A stretch of DNA of 64,000 bases from Tessaracoccus caeni (GCF_029211185.1 NZ_JARGDO010000008.1:1-64000); one strand, 5' to 3'. Positions 1 to 9,321 are shown, counted from the stretch's first letter. Notes: generated by a model not told the origin, from the sequence alone. Program-made: numbers and translations.

Positions 1-53
1 CGAAGCGAGACTGGATTTGAACACCCACATCCTCACCAGAGGGACCGCGTCCC

Positions 54-644
54 TTGCGTTCGCCACGCCGCGAACCACATAAACTGCCTAGTCAGACGGC
101 CCTACGCACGACTTTGACGGCACCCTGGGCGATCTTCGAGCACAGGGCGACCGGAAAGCGGTTCTTCTTCGTGAACGTGCATCTCGATCCAGGCAAGGAT
201 GCGAGGACCGTCAACATGCGCAAGAAGCAGATGAGCCAGATCCTCAAGGTGATCGAGGCGAAGAATCCTCAGGATCTGCCGACCTATGTGGTCGGTGACT
301 TCAACTCGCACAAGTGGACCGAGGGCGGAAACCGACCATACGACGCGATGCGCAAGGCCGGCTTCGTCGATCCGCTGGGCAATGTGTACAAGTCGACGCA
401 GACCACGAGTGGCGCGACCGCCATGAAGCGGATCAACACCCACTTCTCCAGTCACAACGCGTGGAGCCGTTCGGCTCCGGTGAAGCCGTGGGTCAATGGC
501 ATCTACATCGACTACATCTGGACCAGCAAGGGCGTCAACGTCTCTGAGTGGGAAACGGTGGTGAATGTGGACAAGGCGGGCAAGTTCGTCGGAACCATCC
601 CGTCCGATCACAACATGCTGCGCGCGACGACCGTCATTCGGTAG
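54..644 (+). pseudogene. endonuclease/exonuclease/phosphatase family protein, 5'-truncated
   Basis: This is the C-terminal part of an EEP-fold metal-dependent nuclease/phosphodiesterase. Visible active-site elements, counted from a TTG at 54, are His43 in FFFVNVHLDPG, Asp82 and Asn84 in GDFNSHKW, Asp153 in IDYIW and the closing SDHNML at 184-189. The frame has a stop at 18-20, and similarity to the family begins only around residue 22, so the N-terminal half (first metal-binding Glu and secretion signal) is absent. The other two forward frames upstream do not restore it. It is therefore a truncated remnant, or a frameshifted gene whose start lies left of the window. It converges on the sigma-factor gene, ending 5 nt from it. 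Confidence 0.6.
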
Positions 645-649
645 GCGGG

Positions 650-1915
650 TCAGGACACACGGTGCGCCGTGCCATGCGATCCGGGAAGACGGTCGATGGC
701 ACGGCGCAGGTAGTTGCGGCCGGGGATGTCGGTGCACAGGTCGAGCGCGCGGATGAGCGACTCCCGCGCTGCTGTGGTCTGCCCGTCGTCCTGAAGAAGG
801 GCTCCCTTGGCCGCGTGGAATGCTTGGAATGAATCGATCGATGGAAATCGCTTCGGCAGTGCGTCGAGTTCCGCCAAACCTGTCGCGACATCTACTGCGT
901 GAGCGATCGCGACCGAACGGGCCACATGCGCACCCATGCTCGGCGTCTGGGCGATCAGCGCGTTGTAAAGCTGGGCGATCACCGGCCACGGTGGGTAGGT
1001 TCCTTCGACGCGGGTGGAGTGTGCGGCCTGGATCGCGGCTTGCAGCTCATAAGGACCAGGATCGCCATGCCGGGGATAGCCCAGGCACCCATGTAGGATC
1101 TGGTTTCCGCGCGCGATCAGTCGATGGTCCCACCCGAGCGGATTCTGTTGCTCGAGCGGCACGAGACAGCCATCCAGGATCCGCGTCGACGCGCGTGAGT
1201 GCAGGAAGAGCAAGAGGGAGGCGAGGCCTCGGACCTCGTGGTTGTCCGGGCATTCGCGCAGGAGGAGTTGGCTGGCGTGAACGGCGTCCTCGACGACGAG
1301 TTCGGTCGCTCCGGGAGGCGAGATCCGCATCCAGCTCACGGCGTAGGCCGCGTAGACGGCATCCAGTACGGCTTGGACGCGATCGTGCTCGACTCGCTCG
1401 GGTATCTCGAACGAGGCACGGTTCGCCCGGAGTTTCTGCTTCGCCCGCACCAGTCGCTTGGACAGCGTCGCGACGGGAAGCGCGAACGCGGTGGCGATAT
1501 CGATGGTGCTGACGCCCATCGCGACCTGCAGGATCAGCGGCGCGTGAACGCTTCGGTCGAGAGCGGGATGGGCGCAGGCGAACAGCAGAGCGAGGGTGTC
1601 GTCTTTGCCGGGCCTCAGGTCGGCCACGAGCGAGTCGTTGATCTCATCGGTGAGCGTGCGGGATGTCCGGCTTGCCGCCGAACGCGCGACATCCCGGATG
1701 CGATTGCGAGCGACGGTGATGATCCATGCATGTGGATTGCGGGGCGGCGTCGACGGCCAGGTCTTCAGAGCGGCCTCGATCGCGTCACTGAACCCGTCCT
1801 CGGCGCGTTGCAGATCGCCGCACCATCGAGCCAGAGCGCCGATGAGCCGAGCGCGATCTTCGGTGACGATCCTGGTGAGGAGGTCATCGGATCCGCCCGG
1901 TTCATCGGCGTTCAT
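650..1915 (-). CDS. RNA polymerase ECF sigma factor with C-terminal accessory domain (DUF6596 type)
   Basis: Predicted 421-aa sigma-70 family regulator. Region 2 is at the N-terminus (DDLLTRIVTEDRARLIGALA, then DAIEAALKTWP and HAWIITVARNRIRD). Region 4 follows (HAPLILQVAMGVSTIDIATAF, then LPVATLSKRLVRAKQKLR). The remaining 240 residues are the helical C-terminal domain typical of the long ECF group that pairs with YciI/DGPF proteins; it contains AVLDAVYAAYA and LASLLLFLHSRAS. The ATG at 1915 is preferred over upstream starts because it lies 8 nt after the YciI gene stop, so the two form an operon. The family usually senses signals through the C-terminal domain rather than an anti-sigma factor. 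The inducing signal is not visible. Confidence 0.85.
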   Translation of the reverse strand: MNADEPGGSDDLLTRIVTEDRARLIGALARWCGDLQRAEDGFSDAIEAALKTWPSTPPRNPHAWIITVARNRIRDVARSAASRTSRTLTDEINDSLVADLRPGKDDTLALLFACAHPALDRSVHAPLILQVAMGVSTIDIATAFALPVATLSKRLVRAKQKLRANRASFEIPERVEHDRVQAVLDAVYAAYAVSWMRISPPGATELVVEDAVHASQLLLRECPDNHEVRGLASLLLFLHSRASTRILDGCLVPLEQQNPLGWDHRLIARGNQILHGCLGYPRHGDPGPYELQAAIQAAHSTRVEGTYPPWPVIAQLYNALIAQTPSMGAHVARSVAIAHAVDVATGLAELDALPKRFPSIDSFQAFHAAKGALLQDDGQTTAARESLIRALDLCTDIPGRNYLRRAIDRLPGSHGTAHRVS

Positions 1916-1923
1916 GGAAAGGC

Positions 1924-2274
1924 TCAGCCGCCCATCGCGGAGGCGCGAACCTCGACCGTGCCGTAGTGCGCCACGGGGCATTTCTTCGCCCATTCGAGGG
2001 CCACGTCGAGCGAGGGCGCCTCGATGATGAAGTAGCCGCCGAGCTGCTCCTTCGTCTCGGCGAACGGACCGTCGTGGACGACGGCCTCCCCGTTGCGCAT
2101 GGTGACGGTGGTGGCCGTCATCGTGGGCTGGAGCCAGTCAGTGGCGACGAAGACCCCGGCTTCCTGGAGTGCTCCGATGTAGGCGCCGAACACGGCGAGT
2201 TCCTGCTGCATGTCGGCTTCGGACCGCTGCCCGTAGGCGGCTTCGTCGCTGTAGAGGAAGAATGTGTACTTCAT
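1924..2274 (-). CDS. YciI/DGPF-domain protein
   Basis: 116-aa YciI-fold protein with the family core YTFFLYSDE, VHDGPFAETKEQLGGYFIIEA and ALEWAKKCP. The DGPF signature with the following ETKEQLGG is characteristic of the subfamily encoded beside long ECF sigma factors. The start at 2274 is chosen over an upstream in-frame codon because an AAGGAC...GGGGA purine-rich ribosome binding site lies just before it. It is first in a two-gene operon with the sigma factor 8 nt downstream. The biochemical role of these proteins is unknown; a sensory or small-molecule-binding role alongside the sigma factor is inferred from the conserved pairing. Confidence 0.85.
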   Translation of the reverse strand: MKYTFFLYSDEAAYGQRSEADMQQELAVFGAYIGALQEAGVFVATDWLQPTMTATTVTMRNGEAVVHDGPFAETKEQLGGYFIIEAPSLDVALEWAKKCPVAHYGTVEVRASAMGG

Positions 2275-2307
2275 GGGATGTCCCCTGTCCTTGTGGTGTC
2301 GAACCAC

Positions 2308-2458
2308 GCCCTCATCGTATGGGGGAGTGGTTGGTAGCTCGCGGGTGTTGTGCGAGCCATCTACAAGGAGGACGAACGAGTTTGGGCTTCGAGGACAGGC
2401 AGAGCTTCACGCGATTTGTCTGGGGCCAGGTTGGTTTCGCGGCGCCGTGAGGCGGATG
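2308..2458. other. intergenic spacer between YciI operon and GH29 gene
   Basis: 151 bases without a supported gene. It should hold the promoter of the YciI/sigma operon, but no convincing -35/-10 pair was found, which would fit autoregulation by the encoded ECF factor from a non-sigma70 promoter. No terminator hairpin after the upstream GH29 gene was recognised. Confidence 0.4.
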
Positions 2459-3892
2459 TCAGTCGTGGTTGTCGGCGCGTGTCGTCGAGCCGTGCGGGCT
2501 GACGTGGAGCGCCACGTGCGACAGGCGGGGCTCACCGTAAGCCAGATCGATCCGGACACGGAGCCGGGCAATCCGGGTGGGCGGGAGGGGAATCAGCCGG
2601 CGGTTGCCGATCGTGGTGCCGGCGTGCAGCGGACGCCAGCCGGTTCCGTCGTCGACCTCGACCCGGTGAGCGGCGATGCGCTGACCCTCGGCGATATCCT
2701 CGGCGAGGTCGAGCAAGTCGGCTTCGACGGGTGCCTCCGGGGTGATGATGAGGGCATCGCCGTCGCGATGGGTCGTGGCGGTTGCCAGCAGGTCGGTGCC
2801 GAGCGTTCGTTCACGCAGCGCGGCGAAGCCGTGCAAGGCTGCGGCGTCGGCGTCCGTGATGACGCCGTCGGGGTTCGGTGGCACGTTGAGCAGCAGCTTG
2901 CTGCCCCGCCCCACCGTGGCCGCATAGAGGCTCCACAGGTTGTAGGGGTCGCGGACTTGGGCGTCCTCCTCGGCATGCCAGAACCAGCCGGGACGGATCG
3001 ACACGTCGCACTCCGGCGGCCGCCACACATCGCCGTCGGGGGAGCCGGTCGATAGGGAGTCGACGGTCCAGGGGTCGCTGCGGCCGGGTTCGGGCACCCG
3101 CGCCGAGTCGATGGCGCACCATGAGGTGAGCGAGCCCACCCCGCTCTCGTTGCCGACCCAGCGCAGGTCGGGCCCGGAGTCGGAGAACATCACGGCGTCG
3201 GGCTGCAGCCTTCGCACGGTGGCGTGGATCCGTGGCCAGTCATAGCGCTGGCGTCCGGCGTCGGTCTCGCCGACGGCGCCGTCGAACCAGACCTGGGCGA
3301 CGTCGCCGTACCCGGTGAGCAGCTCGGTGAGCTGGGCGATGTAGAGGTCGTTGTAGGCATCGCCCGAGCCGTAGCTGGGCGCGTTGCGATCCCATGGTGA
3401 GCAGTAGAGACCGAGCCGGATTCCCTCCGCGCGGCAGGCGTCGGCGACTTCAGCCACCACGTCGCTGGAGCCATCGCGCCATGGACTCGCCGCGACGCTG
3501 TGCGCCGTCGTGGCGGTGGGCCAGAGGCAGAATCCGTCGTGGTGTTTGGCGGTGAGGACGAGAGTGCCGAATCCGGTTTCACGGGCGAGCCGCGCCCACG
3601 CCCGGGCATCGAGCTGATGAGGGGCGAACAATGCGGGATCCTCGGTGCCGTCGCCCCACTCGCGGCCGGTCATCGTATTGAGGCCCAGGTGGACGAACAT
3701 CGCCAGTTCCTCTCGGTGCCAGCGGAGCTGGGCAGCGGAAGGGATGGCCAGCGGGCGTCCAAGATCGACCAGTGCGGCGGCTGCCGGGGCGTGTTCGGTC
3801 AACAACTGCGTATGCTCGTCCGGCCCTGTCTGGACCGGATGACCCTCTGATGTCACGCAGGCGACTTTATCCGACGCGAGGCGCCGGTTCAC
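2459..3892 (-). CDS. alpha-L-fucosidase-type glycoside hydrolase (GH29)
   Basis: 477-aa retaining glycosidase of family GH29, expected to remove alpha-linked L-fucose. The TIM-barrel domain shows FVHLGLNTMTGREWG at 66-80, LTAKHHDGFCLWPT at 113-126 and the nucleophile region VAQVWFDGAVGE, with Asp204 the predicted nucleophile. LLLNVPPNPDGVI and a C-terminal beta-sandwich segment follow. No signal peptide is visible, so it is probably cytoplasmic and would act on imported oligosaccharides. No fucose transporter or catabolic gene is nearby, so the substrate is unproven. The start is uncertain: GTG at 3892 gives the longest frame, and a GTG at 3856 is an alternative. It is divergent from the SNF2 helicase gene. 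Confidence 0.85.
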   Translation of the reverse strand: MNRRLASDKVACVTSEGHPVQTGPDEHTQLLTEHAPAAAALVDLGRPLAIPSAAQLRWHREELAMFVHLGLNTMTGREWGDGTEDPALFAPHQLDARAWARLARETGFGTLVLTAKHHDGFCLWPTATTAHSVAASPWRDGSSDVVAEVADACRAEGIRLGLYCSPWDRNAPSYGSGDAYNDLYIAQLTELLTGYGDVAQVWFDGAVGETDAGRQRYDWPRIHATVRRLQPDAVMFSDSGPDLRWVGNESGVGSLTSWCAIDSARVPEPGRSDPWTVDSLSTGSPDGDVWRPPECDVSIRPGWFWHAEEDAQVRDPYNLWSLYAATVGRGSKLLLNVPPNPDGVITDADAAALHGFAALRERTLGTDLLATATTHRDGDALIITPEAPVEADLLDLAEDIAEGQRIAAHRVEVDDGTGWRPLHAGTTIGNRRLIPLPPTRIARLRVRIDLAYGEPRLSHVALHVSPHGSTTRADNHD

Positions 3893-3905
3893 ATCGCTGT
3901 CGTTC

Positions 3906-3966
3906 GTTCCGGAGCGGCCCGAGCAGACCGCAGTTGTCAGACCCTTCCTCTAGGCTCCTCCGGAAC
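3906..3966. promoter_or_regulatory. inverted repeat in the GH29/SNF2 divergent spacer
   Basis: GTTCCGGAG at 3906-3914 and its exact reverse complement CTCCGGAAC at 3958-3966 flank 43 bases between the divergently transcribed fucosidase and helicase genes. The position suits an operator or a looping site, but no regulator is encoded next to it and the GC-rich arms could be chance. Confidence 0.3.
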
Positions 3967-3990
3967 AGTGACACGATCGGAGGAGCGCTC

Positions 3991-6663
3991 ATGGATCGAC
4001 GCGCACGTGAGCAGCTACGGGCGGAGGCCATGCAAGTCGAGCGCTGGGTCGCGCAGGCCGAGCGGGTCAAGAGTCGCCGGTCTCAGATACAGAAGGCGGC
4101 CGCGGCGGCGTCGGCTGCGCTGCTGCACAGCCGAGTCGATGTCCTCGACGACGGCGGGAACGGATGGCGGGTGCTCCCGCTTCGCCCGGCTGCGGGGAAG
4201 CTGCTCAGCGACGTTGCTGCGGCGTCCGCGCTTGCGGCGCTGACCGCGTCCGAACGCGAGGCGGTGGGCGTGCTGACTGGGGAGGTGTCCGGGGCCCTGC
4301 GCGACATCCGGGTGCTCTTCGGGCTGCGTCGGTTCTTCAACGGTGCGCGTGAACGCGACGCGGGGCTCGCCGCCGCGCACCTTATCGCCGACTACCGCGC
4401 CCAGGCTGAGACCCATGCTGTGCCAGGGCTCCTCGAGCGCCTTCTCGTGGAGGCCGGCCGCACGAGGCCCGAGATCCCCGTCGACCATGCACTGCGGGAG
4501 GAAACCGGGCTGATCGACGAGCTGGGCTACGGGTGCGGCCGCATCGAGCTCCTTTCGGGAGCCATCGTGCGCGGACTCCCCGCTGCGTGTGAGGCCATCG
4601 CTCGGGGACGGCGTCGTGTCGAGCGGCTGCGCGCGGAGGCCCTTGCTGCCGGAGAGGACATTCGTCGTATCGAGGTGGACAGGCTTCTCTCCGAGATGCC
4701 CGTCGAGCGGCTCCGGGACACCACGAGGGACCGCCTGCGGACAGGCGCGCTCACCGACGCAGACGTCACCACCGTCGGGCAGGTGCTCGGATTGGGCGCC
4801 CGGCTGGAGCAGATCCCGGGGATCGGCGCCAAGACGGCTCATCGGCTTCTCGGAGCGGCGCAGACCCTGCGGCAGGCGACACACGACGACCTCCCGCTCC
4901 GACTCGATCCGAGGCATCGCACGCCGGAAGGCACGGCGCTCCTCGCTCGCCTGGCGGCTTGGGACGCGGCGAGGCGCCCGATGGGCCTTGCCTCGGAGAC
5001 TGGCCTGTTCGAGATGTTCGCTCCGCTGGCCCGCAGCGTCGACGGTGACGTGGTGCGGGTCGTCGTCCAGTCGCATGGACGGCCGGTGGAAGAGTTCGGC
5101 GCGGCCGTCAGCCGCCTGCTGAACTGGGCGGGTCACGTCGCCGAGATTGCATCCGCCGGACACGGCGTCGATCCGTGGGAGGACTTCCAGTCCCGACCCT
5201 CCGACTACTATGCGATGCTCTCCGAACTCGGCTTCCTGACCGAGAACGAGCGAAGAGCGCACGGCGATCTGCCCGAGGACATCCTCGAGGCGATTCGCGC
5301 CTTGCCCCTGGATACGACGCAGCTTCGCGTCTCGCTGCGCGGCTACCAGAGCTTCGCGGCCAAGTTCGCTCTGGTGCAGCGCAAGGTGCTGATCGGCGAC
5401 GAGATGGGGCTGGGAAAGACAGTCGAGGCGCTCGCGCTCCTGGCGCATCTGAAGGCGACCGGCCACGACCATGGCCTGGTTGTCTGCCCCGCGGCCGTGG
5501 TCACGAACTGGATCCGCGAGATCGAGTCCAAATCCGCGCTCTCGGCCCATCGGCTCCATGGCCCGGCTCGCTCCTCGGCGGCGATCGCCTGGGTGCAAGA
5601 CGGGGGAGTTGCCGTCACCACCTTCGAGACCCTCGGCTCGGTGACCCCCGTCGTTGACCGCCTGCCCGTCCTGCCGTGCGTGATCGTCGACGAGGCGCAC
5701 TACATCAAGAATCCCGCGGCTCAACGCTCCCGGAGGGCATCGGCTCTGGTCCGGCGCGCCGAGCGGGCGATGCTGATGACCGGTGCCCCGTTGGAGAACC
5801 GGGTCGACGAGTTCGGCACGCTCATCGGCTACCTCCGTCCCGACCTCGTCGTCGACGACGGCGCGCCCTCACCGCGGCACTTCCGCCGCCAGGTGGCGCC
5901 CGCGTACTTGCGGCGCAACCAGGAAGACGTTCTCACCGAGCTCCCTGAACTCATCGAGACCGACGAGTGGGTGCCGCTCTCCTCCGACGACGAGCAGGTT
6001 TATGCTCGGGCTGTCGAAGCCGGCAACTTCATGGCGATGCGCCAAGCCGCCATGCTCTCAGGGCCCCGGTCGGAGAAGATCCGCCGGATCGTCGAGATCG
6101 TCGCCGAAGCGGAGGCCAACGGGCGGCGGGTGATCGTGTTCTCTCACTTCTTGAAGGTGCTAGACACCCTGGCGGAGTGTCTGCCTGGCCAAGTGTTCGG
6201 GCCGCTCACCGGATCGGTGCCCGCCGGTGCTCGGCAGGTCATGGTCGACCGTTTCCAAGACGCAGATCACGGCGCGGTCTTGGTATCGCAGATCCAGGCA
6301 GGCGGCGTCGGCCTGAACATCCAACGCGCTTCCGTGGCGGTCATCTGCGAGCCGCAGCTCAAGCCGACGACTGAGTGGCAGGCGATCGCGCGCGCCCACC
6401 GCATGGGCCAGCTGGACTCGGTGCAGGTACACCGGCTGCTGTCTGAGGAGGGAGTGGACCAGCGGATCACGGACATCCTCGCCCGGAAGCGCCGTACGTT
6501 CGCCCACTTCGCCCGCGAGAGCGACACCGCGGAAAGCGCGCCCGAGGCCCTCGATGTGTCAGAGGTCCGGATCGCGCGCGAGGTGGTCGCCCTCGAACGA
6601 GAGCGGCTCTTCCCCACGGCGCCCGTGTTGGAGGACGAGGACGTGGTGGTCGAAGATCACTGA
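3991..6663 (+). CDS. SNF2-family DEAD/DEAH-box helicase-like ATPase
   Basis: Predicted 890-aa cytoplasmic DNA translocase of the SNF2/Rad54 superfamily. The ATG at 3991 follows a CGGAGGAG site. The N-terminal 460 residues carry a helix-hairpin-helix motif near 275-288 (IPGIGAKTAHRLLG) and no other recognised domain. The motor follows: Walker A GDEMGLGKTVEAL with Lys476, motif II VDEAHYIKN with Asp567, motif III MLMTGAPLENR, then the second RecA lobe with VIVFSHFLKVLD and motif VI AHRMGQLDSVQVHRLL near 800-815. No SWIM zinc finger, nuclease or methylase is fused or adjacent in the same direction, so it is not part of a recognisable defence operon. Its stop directly abuts the convergent methyltransferase stop. 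Confidence 0.88.
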   Translation: MDRRAREQLRAEAMQVERWVAQAERVKSRRSQIQKAAAAASAALLHSRVDVLDDGGNGWRVLPLRPAAGKLLSDVAAASALAALTASEREAVGVLTGEVSGALRDIRVLFGLRRFFNGARERDAGLAAAHLIADYRAQAETHAVPGLLERLLVEAGRTRPEIPVDHALREETGLIDELGYGCGRIELLSGAIVRGLPAACEAIARGRRRVERLRAEALAAGEDIRRIEVDRLLSEMPVERLRDTTRDRLRTGALTDADVTTVGQVLGLGARLEQIPGIGAKTAHRLLGAAQTLRQATHDDLPLRLDPRHRTPEGTALLARLAAWDAARRPMGLASETGLFEMFAPLARSVDGDVVRVVVQSHGRPVEEFGAAVSRLLNWAGHVAEIASAGHGVDPWEDFQSRPSDYYAMLSELGFLTENERRAHGDLPEDILEAIRALPLDTTQLRVSLRGYQSFAAKFALVQRKVLIGDEMGLGKTVEALALLAHLKATGHDHGLVVCPAAVVTNWIREIESKSALSAHRLHGPARSSAAIAWVQDGGVAVTTFETLGSVTPVVDRLPVLPCVIVDEAHYIKNPAAQRSRRASALVRRAERAMLMTGAPLENRVDEFGTLIGYLRPDLVVDDGAPSPRHFRRQVAPAYLRRNQEDVLTELPELIETDEWVPLSSDDEQVYARAVEAGNFMAMRQAAMLSGPRSEKIRRIVEIVAEAEANGRRVIVFSHFLKVLDTLAECLPGQVFGPLTGSVPAGARQVMVDRFQDADHGAVLVSQIQAGGVGLNIQRASVAVICEPQLKPTTEWQAIARAHRMGQLDSVQVHRLLSEEGVDQRITDILARKRRTFAHFARESDTAESAPEALDVSEVRIAREVVALERERLFPTAPVLEDEDVVVEDH

Positions 6664-7341
6664 CTATGAACCTTTCGCGACGAGCATCTGCGTGGCGTGC
6701 TTTTGGAACCGGAACGCGACGTCGGCGAGGTGAGTCCGGACGCCGTCGCGTTCCAGTTGGTGCCTTACTGATTCCACAAGGTCATCAGCGGGGCTGCCGG
6801 TGATGGTCACGAGCGGGAAGAAGCGCGCCTCAGCGGCCACGCGGGTCAGTTCGCGGATGTAGGTGACATGCTGCTCGACGGTGATCTGCGGATAGGTGAA
6901 CAACAGGTGCGAGCACAGGGCCAGATCGAAGGAGTCGTCCGCGAACGGCAGGTCAGGAAGCTGCGCCGCGACGTAGCGTTCCGAGTGGCGTGTGTGGTCG
7001 GCGACGAATGCCGCTGCTGCGTCGCGCCTGATCTGCGCGTGTCGCTCGGCCGTGCCGTACCAACTCCAGTCGTACTGATCGCCATGGGACACCGCGAAGC
7101 CCGATGCTCGCGCTGCCTGCTCTGCCGCCAGGGCATGCAACTCTGCGGCCGGAAGCTCGTAGACCGGGTCAGCGGCGGTGACGTCCCCACCCTGTGCGGT
7201 TACCTCCGCGGTGAAGCTCGCGGCTCCGCCGGGGCAGTCGAGAATACGCCGCGCCAGGTCGTCGTCGGTCAAAGCGAACAATGCCCGGTACTCCTCGAGG
7301 TTTCGCGCGCTGACGATGAAGTTGTCGGTATCGGCGGGCAT
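6664..7341 (-). CDS. class I SAM-dependent methyltransferase
   Basis: 225-aa Rossmann-fold methyltransferase. A degenerate motif I is RILDCPGGAASFTAEV near residues 31-46, and LPFADDSFDLALCSHLLFTYP near 131-151 is the motif IV/V region seen in small-molecule methyltransferases. The C-terminus FRFQKHATQMLVAKG is also typical of this subgroup. The glycine-rich loop reads CPGG rather than GxGxG, as in several uncharacterised actinobacterial members. Substrate unknown. It is a single-gene unit, convergent with the SNF2 gene with no spacing, and its start is divergent from the histidine-kinase operon. Confidence 0.8.
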   Translation of the reverse strand: MPADTDNFIVSARNLEEYRALFALTDDDLARRILDCPGGAASFTAEVTAQGGDVTAADPVYELPAAELHALAAEQAARASGFAVSHGDQYDWSWYGTAERHAQIRRDAAAAFVADHTRHSERYVAAQLPDLPFADDSFDLALCSHLLFTYPQITVEQHVTYIRELTRVAAEARFFPLVTITGSPADDLVESVRHQLERDGVRTHLADVAFRFQKHATQMLVAKGS

Positions 7342-7479
7342 GGGTCTCTCCTCTAAGTCGGGTCGAGCGGACGCTGGCTCTGTTGTCGGATAGAGCCCGC
7401 AGTATGCCCGATGATGCGGGTGAAGGCTCGATTGACTGCGGCCTCGGATAGGACGAGCCGCTGACGTGGGGTTCGTACC

Positions 7480-8619
7480 ATGGGGGTCATGATCGCGGAG
7501 AGAACCGGTGCCGAGGGGCGCCCGTTGCCAGGGCCATCTGCTTGGCGTCTCAGCGCCGTTCTTCGCGATCTGTTCTTCGGGGCCGCGGTCTCGATCGGAT
7601 TATGGCTGACGGTGCTTCCGGCGACGCCTGCTGCCCGAGGGTGGCAGTTGGTGCTGGTTGTCACCTGCCTCGTGGCGGTGCTGGTCCGGGCCTGGCTCCC
7701 CGTCGCATCCGCGGTGATCGCGACGGCGGCAACTGTCGTGGGGTGGGCACTCGGCGTTACTGCGGACCCGTGTGTGCTGGCGGGCTTGTGCGTGTTCGCC
7801 GTCGCGGAGAGGCATGGCCTCCGTGTCCTTCCCCGGTGGTTGATCGTCGCCACCGTGCTCGTGGGGCTCGCGATGCTGGTTCTTGGTGGCGATCAGGCGC
7901 AGGCGGGACTGCGTTCGGTGATCCTGTCGGGAATAGTGCTCGGTGCGGCATGGGCGCTGGGCACGCGAACCCGACAGGCCCGGCAGGAGAGTGCGGCTCG
8001 TGCGCGTTCGGACGAGCGCCTACGCCTCTCTCGCGAGGTACACGACGTGTTGTCGCATTCGCTCGGAACCATCGGCGTGCAAGCGGGAATCGCCGCGCAT
8101 GTCTCGTCGCTCGACGAAGCGCAGCTCCGCGCGACGCTTCGCGAGGTGGAGACGGATGCACGATCCTCGCTCGATGAGCTTCGCGAGCTGCTGCGGCGAG
8201 AGCGGGAAGACGTCGAACACACGCCGGGAGCGTCGCTGTCCGAGGTCATTCGCGGCGTGACGCGGAGCCTGCAGCGGGCGGGCATCGAAGCGATGGTCGA
8301 GGTGGATGCTGCTGCCGATGCGCTGCCGGTGGTGCACAAGGAGACGATCCGGCGGATCGTGCAGGAAGCGGTCACCAACACGATCCGGCACTCCGGCGCA
8401 CGTTCGTGCCGTGTCATGGTGAAGCGGCTCGACGGTCGGGTCGAGGTGACGGTGAGCGATGACGGGCACGGAATCAGCGGTTCTCCGCACGAAGGGCATG
8501 GCCTCAGGGGGCTGCGCGAGCGGGCGGCGCTGCTCGACGGGCGACTGGATGTGCGGGACAGCGAAGCCGGCTTCACCGTCGTCGTCTCGCTTCCGGTGAA
8601 CGGTCGGGGAGTGCGATGA
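7480..8619 (+). CDS. NarL-group sensor histidine kinase
   Basis: 379-aa membrane sensor kinase. Four to six hydrophobic segments lie between about 28 and 160, followed by a HisKA_3 dimerisation domain with the phospho-acceptor His188 in SREVHDVLSHSLG. The ATP-binding domain contains QEAVTNTIRHS (N box), VSDDGHGISG (G1) and GHGLRGLRERAALL (G2). It starts at ATG 7480; ATG 7489 is an alternative. The stop overlaps the start of the response regulator by 4 nt, and the three following ABC genes are likewise overlapping or closely spaced, so all five probably form one transcript. Membrane-bound kinases with little extracellular part and a neighbouring ABC exporter commonly respond to envelope stress or antimicrobials; the ligand is not known. 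Confidence 0.9.
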   Translation: MGVMIAERTGAEGRPLPGPSAWRLSAVLRDLFFGAAVSIGLWLTVLPATPAARGWQLVLVVTCLVAVLVRAWLPVASAVIATAATVVGWALGVTADPCVLAGLCVFAVAERHGLRVLPRWLIVATVLVGLAMLVLGGDQAQAGLRSVILSGIVLGAAWALGTRTRQARQESAARARSDERLRLSREVHDVLSHSLGTIGVQAGIAAHVSSLDEAQLRATLREVETDARSSLDELRELLRREREDVEHTPGASLSEVIRGVTRSLQRAGIEAMVEVDAAADALPVVHKETIRRIVQEAVTNTIRHSGARSCRVMVKRLDGRVEVTVSDDGHGISGSPHEGHGLRGLRERAALLDGRLDVRDSEAGFTVVVSLPVNGRGVR

Positions 8620-9290
8620 CGGTCATCCGAGTGCTCATCGCCGACGACGATCCCCGCCTGCGGTCGTCCGTGCGGCTCCTGATCGACAACGAGCCGGGCA
8701 TGATCGTGGTGGACACCGCAGCCGACGGCGCCCAGGCGTTGGCTGCCGCGCGCGAGCACGAACCCGACGTGGTGCTGATGGACGTTCGGATGCCGGTGAT
8801 GAATGGCATCGACGCCACGCGCGCGATCCTCGCGGAGGGCTCCTCGTCGCGCGTGATCGTGCTGACGATGTTCGATCTTGACCGTTACGTCTACCAGGCG
8901 CTCCAAGCCGGTGCCTCCGGTTTCATGCTGAAGAACGCCACGCCGGCGTCGCTGGTGCACGCGGTGCGCGTCGCTTACGAGGGCAACGCGCTGCTCGCGC
9001 CCGAGGTCACCCGGCGCCTGATCAGTCAGCTCGCACCGATGCCGCGCACCGACGATCCCCGCATCGCGCAGCTGACCGCGCGGGAGCAGGAGACCCTCGC
9101 CTTGATCGGGCGAGGGTTGTCGAACGACGAGATCGCCGCGGAGTTGTTCGTGACGCCGACCACCGTCCGCACCTATGTCAGCCGCATCCTGACGAAGACC
9201 GGCGCACGCGATCGTGCCCAGTTGGTCGTGATCGCCTATGAGTGCGCGCTCGTCGCCCGCACGTCCGGATTGTCAACACCAGCAGACTGA
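8616..9290 (+). CDS. NarL/LuxR-family response regulator
   Basis: 224-aa partner of the upstream kinase. The receiver domain has acidic residues Asp10-Asp12, phospho-acceptor Asp56 (VVLMDVRMP), the Thr of VIVLTMFD and the Lys of FMLKNATP. The C-terminal LuxR helix-turn-helix is LTAREQETLALIGRGLSNDEIAAEL, with recognition helix VTPTTVRTYVSRILTK. It starts at ATG 8616 with an ATGA overlap of the kinase stop, indicating coupled translation. It probably activates its own operon and hence the ABC exporter. No binding sites could be defined because the spacer upstream of 7480 shows no clear repeats. Confidence 0.92.
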   Translation: MTVIRVLIADDDPRLRSSVRLLIDNEPGMIVVDTAADGAQALAAAREHEPDVVLMDVRMPVMNGIDATRAILAEGSSSRVIVLTMFDLDRYVYQALQAGASGFMLKNATPASLVHAVRVAYEGNALLAPEVTRRLISQLAPMPRTDDPRIAQLTAREQETLALIGRGLSNDEIAAELFVTPTTVRTYVSRILTKTGARDRAQLVVIAYECALVARTSGLSTPAD

Positions 9291-9321
9291 CGCGCGGCGC
9301 CCGGTGCGATGGGCTTGGTGC

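Noticed and set aside
1..60. TGGATTTGAACACC near the window start resembles the T-arm of a minus-strand tRNA
   Set aside because: No matching acceptor, anticodon or D arm could be folded around it.
102..989. Long minus-strand open frame opposite the EEP gene and sigma gene end
   Set aside because: Arg/His-rich composition, typical antisense shadow in GC-rich DNA, with no family motif.
4015..5724. 569-codon minus-strand frame opposite the SNF2 gene
   Set aside because: It is antisense to clear helicase motifs and shows no protein-like pattern or ribosome binding site.
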